NCBI GenBank assembly: GCA_035490315.1
Contig: DATHET010000319.1
Coordinates: forward strand, 1-15,873
From: JADJQU01 sp035490315
GTDB lineage: Bacteria > Planctomycetota > UBA1135 > GCA-002686595
Length of the DNA: 15,873 bases
Direction of reading: 5' to 3'
Shown here: positions 13,510 through 15,873 of the stretch, one piece after another
Layout: each line of letters opens with the position of its first letter
Position numbering within the stretch: the stretch's first letter is position 1
Position numbers and translations under genes: made by a program
The notes under the pieces: model-generated
The model's input: only the letters and a program-made list of their open reading frames with translations
The model's database searches: none
What the model was told of the DNA's origin: nothing

Positions 13510-14676
13510 ATGCGCAAATTGCATCGAATTGGAATGGTCTGCTCGGCGGCAGCGTTGTTCGCAGCGACCGCGACGGCTCAAGTCGCGATCCTCGGCAGTC
13601 CGTCCAGCGGCCCGACCTGGAATGACGACGTCAAGGCCAAGCTCCAAGCCAGCGGCGTGAGTCTGGGAAGCATCACGATCTTCGACATTTCCCAGGTCAC
13701 GGTGAGCCTGGCGCAACTCCAGACTTTCAATGCGGTGCTCGTCTACAGCGACAGCCCCGGCTACGCGGACCCGGTCGGACAGGGCGATGCGCTGCACGAC
13801 TTCGTCGACGGCGGCGGCGGCGTGGTGATCGCGACCTTCACCAACGCCAGCATTCCGCTCTCGGGCACCTGGGTCAGCGCGGGCTATGACGCGATCACCT
13901 CGACGGGCCAGACGCAAGGCTTTCAGTTGCAATTGGGAACGCGCTTGGTTCCCGGCCATGGCCTGTTCACGGTCAGCACTGTGGCGAGCTTCGACGGTGG
14001 CAGCTCGAGCTTCCACAGCACCGGGACCCTGGCTCCGAATTCGACGCGGCTCGCCAACTACACGAATGGCGACATCTTCGCGGCCGAACGCAACGGCCTC
14101 GCCGGTCGCGTGATCAGCTTGAATTTCTTCCCGCCGTCGAGCGACGTGCGCAGCGATTTTTGGGATTCGACCACCGACGGCGACAACCTGCTCGCGAACG
14201 CCCTCTCCTACGTCGGAGCCTGCGGCTCGCCAGCGATCTACTGCACGGCAAAGATCAATTCTCTCGGCTGCACTCCGACGATCAGCTCGAGCGGCGCTTC
14301 GAGCGCGAGCGCCGGCTCCGGTTTTCTGATCAAGGCGTCCAACGTGCGCAACCAGAAGCCCGGCCTCATGCTGTACAGCGTCACCGGCCGCGCCGCGATT
14401 CCGTTCCAGGGCGGACTGCGCTGCGTCAACATTCCGGTCCGTCGCACGACTCCCGCGAACTCCGGCGGCACGACCTTGCCGGCGAGCGATTGCAGCGGCG
14501 TCTACTCGATCGACATGAATACCTTCACGGTAGGCGGCCTGGGCGGCAATCCGATTCCCGCGCTCGCCGTCCAAGGCACCGTGGTCGATTGCCAGTGGTG
14601 GGGGCGCGATCCAGGCTTCCCCGCGCCGAACAACTCGACTCTTTCCGACGCGCTCGAGTACGTCGTCTGCCCATAG
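13510..14676 (+). CDS. Secreted amidotransferase-fold protein with shared C-terminal module, paralogue 2 of 3
   Basis: The product has 388 residues, exactly the length of paralogue 1. I chose ATG 13510 because GGAGAAGG precedes it and a signal peptide follows (cleavage ATA|QV after residue 23). An in-frame ATG at 13369 would start inside the upstream hairpin. The mature N-terminal domain (24-243) repeats the segments of paralogue 1 nearly residue for residue, for example AILGSPSSGPTWNDDV, VLVYSDSPGYADPVGQGD and VDGGGGVVIATFTNASI. It has no cysteine until GACG just before the C-terminal module. The module spans residues 244-388 (14239-14673) and ends VVCP. Differences from paralogue 1 are mostly conservative, which indicates duplication followed by selection on the protein. 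Its own leader and a post-stop sequence similar to that of paralogue 1 show that a whole transcription unit was duplicated. Confidence 0.9.
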   Translation: MRKLHRIGMVCSAAALFAATATAQVAILGSPSSGPTWNDDVKAKLQASGVSLGSITIFDISQVTVSLAQLQTFNAVLVYSDSPGYADPVGQGDALHDFVDGGGGVVIATFTNASIPLSGTWVSAGYDAITSTGQTQGFQLQLGTRLVPGHGLFTVSTVASFDGGSSSFHSTGTLAPNSTRLANYTNGDIFAAERNGLAGRVISLNFFPPSSDVRSDFWDSTTDGDNLLANALSYVGACGSPAIYCTAKINSLGCTPTISSSGASSASAGSGFLIKASNVRNQKPGLMLYSVTGRAAIPFQGGLRCVNIPVRRTTPANSGGTTLPASDCSGVYSIDMNTFTVGGLGGNPIPALAVQGTVVDCQWWGRDPGFPAPNNSTLSDALEYVVCP

Positions 14677-14697
14677 ACGTGTCCCCTGCGGCGCCGG

Positions 14698-14728
14698 TCC
14701 TTGCACGGTCTTTTCGATCGGGCAAGGA
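14698..14728 (+). terminator. Decayed hairpin after paralogue 2
   Basis: TCCTTGC at 14698-14704 pairs with GCAAGGA at 14722-14728. The left side, GCGCCGGTCCTTGC, is clearly related to the 14-base arm after paralogue 1 (GCGCCGGCCTTTGC), and both are preceded by TCCCCTGC. The right arm has diverged, so the stem is only 7 bp. No T-run follows. Confidence 0.4.
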
Positions 14729-14785
14729 AAGGAATTGTTCCCTTCTGGCGCCCGCTGAGCCCCGTCCCGAATCAGGACCGCGGTG

Positions 14786-14791
14786 TACCAT
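14786..14791 (+). promoter_or_regulatory. Putative -10 box of paralogue 3
   Basis: GCGGTGTACCAT ends 55 bases before the ATG at 14847, matching the motif and spacing of the other paralogues and the same TACCAT hexamer as at 5059. GGAAGG at 14833-14838 is the Shine-Dalgarno sequence. No -35 was recognised. Confidence 0.42.
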
Positions 14792-14846
14792 GGAATCCGG
14801 TTTCAGAAGTCCGATCCCCTTTTTGTCCTCTCGGAAGGCAGCAACC

Positions 14847-15873
14847 ATGTTGCACGCGCGCAGACTCGTATTGGCTTTTTCCGCCGCAGCGTTCATGACC
14901 GGATCCGCGGCTGCACAAGTCGCAGTCCTCGGCAGCCCGAATGGCGGCACTCTCTGGAGTGACGACGTCAAGGCCAAGCTCCTGGCAAGCGGCGTCAATC
15001 TCGGGGGCGTGACGACCTTCGACGTGTCCCAGGTCACGCTGAATCTCGCGCAACTCCAGGCCTTCCGCGCCGTGCTCGTCTACAGCGACGGACTGGGCTA
15101 CCTGGACCCGGTGGGACAGGGGAATGCCTTGCACGACTACGTGGACGGTGGCGGCGGCGTGGTCATCGGCGTGTTCACGAACGCGAGCATTCCGCTCGCG
15201 GGCACCTGGGTCAGCGCGGGATACGACCCGATCACTCCGCTGTGGCAGAATTCCAGCTTTGGCGAGCAGCTCGGAACCAGGTATTTCCCCAACCATCCGC
15301 TGTTCACGATCAGCCCCGTGGCAAGCTTCGATGGCGGTCAATCGTCCTACCGCAGCACGGGCAACCTGGCGCCGAGCTCGACGCGGCTCGCTGACTACAC
15401 CAATGGGGAGATCTTCGCGGCGGAGCGCAACGGACTCGCCGGCCGAGTGATCAGCTTGAATTTCTTCCCGCCGTCGAGCGATGCGCAGTTTGACTTATGG
15501 GCCGCGAACACGGACGGCGACAACCTGCTCGCCAACGCCCTGTCCTATGCGGGAGCCTGCAGCTCGCCCACGCTCTACTGCACGGCGAAGATCAACTCGC
15601 TGGGCTGCACGCCGACGATCGGCTCCACGGGCGCGTCGAGCGCGACCGCCGGCGCCGGGTTCCACATCAAGGCCTCGAACGTGCGCAACCAGAAGCCGGG
15701 TCTCTTGATCTACAGTGTCAACGGCCGCGCCGCCGTTCCGTTCCAAGGCGGATTGCGCTGCGTCAACTCGCCCGTGCGCCGCACGACCCCCGCCAACTCC
15801 GGCGGCACGGCCTTGCCGGCGAGCGACTGCAGCGGCATCTACACGATCGACATGAACACGTTCACGGTAGGCG
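14847..15873 (+). CDS. Secreted amidotransferase-fold protein with shared C-terminal module, paralogue 3 of 3, cut by window edge
   Basis: The frame is open to the right edge (342 codons plus one base), so the gene is incomplete. By comparison with its paralogues about 46 residues should be missing. ATG 14847 follows GGAAGG, and the signal peptide is probably cleaved AAA|QV after residue 23, as in the other two copies. The N-terminal domain keeps AVLGSPNGGTLWSDDV, VLVYSDGLGYLDPVGQGN and ISLNFFPPSSD. It differs around residues 128-140, where PLWQNSSFGEQLGTRYFP replaces the QTQGFQLQLGTR segment. This makes it the most divergent of the three. No cysteine occurs before GACS in the linker. The C-terminal module begins at residue 244 (15576), as in the others, and the visible part ends at NTFTVG. 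Whether it ends in Cys-Pro cannot be seen. Confidence 0.88.
   Translation, partial: MLHARRLVLAFSAAAFMTGSAAAQVAVLGSPNGGTLWSDDVKAKLLASGVNLGGVTTFDVSQVTLNLAQLQAFRAVLVYSDGLGYLDPVGQGNALHDYVDGGGGVVIGVFTNASIPLAGTWVSAGYDPITPLWQNSSFGEQLGTRYFPNHPLFTISPVASFDGGQSSYRSTGNLAPSSTRLADYTNGEIFAAERNGLAGRVISLNFFPPSSDAQFDLWAANTDGDNLLANALSYAGACSSPTLYCTAKINSLGCTPTIGSTGASSATAGAGFHIKASNVRNQKPGLLIYSVNGRAAVPFQGGLRCVNSPVRRTTPANSGGTALPASDCSGIYTIDMNTFTVG

Larger units (their letters stand above)
12097..15873 (+). repeat. Tandem array of three duplicated transcription units
   Basis: Start codons at 12163, 13510 and 14847 are spaced by 1347 and 1337 bases. Each unit has a TA-N3-T motif 55-60 bases upstream, a similar Shine-Dalgarno sequence, a 23-residue signal peptide and the C-terminal module beginning at residue 244. 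Post-stop sequences of units 1 and 2 are also related. The third unit runs off the right edge, so more copies may follow. Confidence 0.85.

Noticed and set aside
13408..14706. Minus-strand open frame of 432 codons across paralogue 2
   Set aside because: The same kind of shadow appears opposite paralogue 1 and the other module genes; it has no protein signature.
1..15873. CRISPR array, tRNA or rRNA genes
   Set aside because: No regularly spaced short repeats and no cloverleaf or rRNA-like segments were seen. The repeats present are protein-domain duplications and two inverted-repeat elements.

Overview
The window is a stretch of GC-rich bacterial chromosome whose real genes all lie on the plus strand. 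Nearly every gene encodes an exported protein. The many secreted beta-rich proteins, the FG-GAP repeat lipoprotein and a shared roughly 140-residue C-terminal domain (beginning YCTAKINSLGC and ending in a W-x-RD-x-GF...LSD-x-LE pattern) point to a marine planctomycete, probably of the Saltatorellus/Engelhardtia/Rohdeia type. That placement rests on family memory, not on a search.

Layout. At 3-980 lies the 3' part of an unrecognised gene that is open at the left edge. It is followed after 13 bases by a lipoprotein with an InlB-like domain and 14 FG-GAP/VCBS repeats (994-3546). A 220-bp TA-flanked inverted-repeat element (MITE-like) sits exactly on the stop codon of that gene. Next are a secreted protein of unknown fold with the shared C-terminal domain (3989-5008) and a large secreted lectin plus glucose/sorbosone-dehydrogenase-like protein (5121-8375) split by one in-frame TAG at 6996-6998. 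A GT-C type membrane glycosyltransferase (8372-10168) overlaps the end of the latter by four bases. A secreted DNRLRE/CBM96-like carbohydrate-binding protein follows (10234-11364), then a second MITE-like element with near-perfect 51-bp terminal inverted repeats (11367-11554) and a small cytoplasmic protein that may be read from a leaderless mRNA (11565-11999). The last part is a tandem array of three paralogous secreted amidotransferase-fold proteins (12163, 13510 and 14847), the third cut by the right edge.

How the genes may work together. Six exported proteins with four unrelated N-terminal parts (lectin/sugar dehydrogenase, carbohydrate-binding module, unknown beta-rich domain, catalytically empty amidotransferase-like domain) carry the same C-terminal module. 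I infer that this module is a common sorting, anchoring or surface-assembly tag. The window would then be an island of cell-surface, carbohydrate-interacting proteins with a glycosyltransferase embedded in it. Several of these genes have a TA-N3-T motif at a nearly constant 54-60 bases before their start codon, which suggests separate promoters of one type.

No tRNA, rRNA, CRISPR array or intact transposase was seen.
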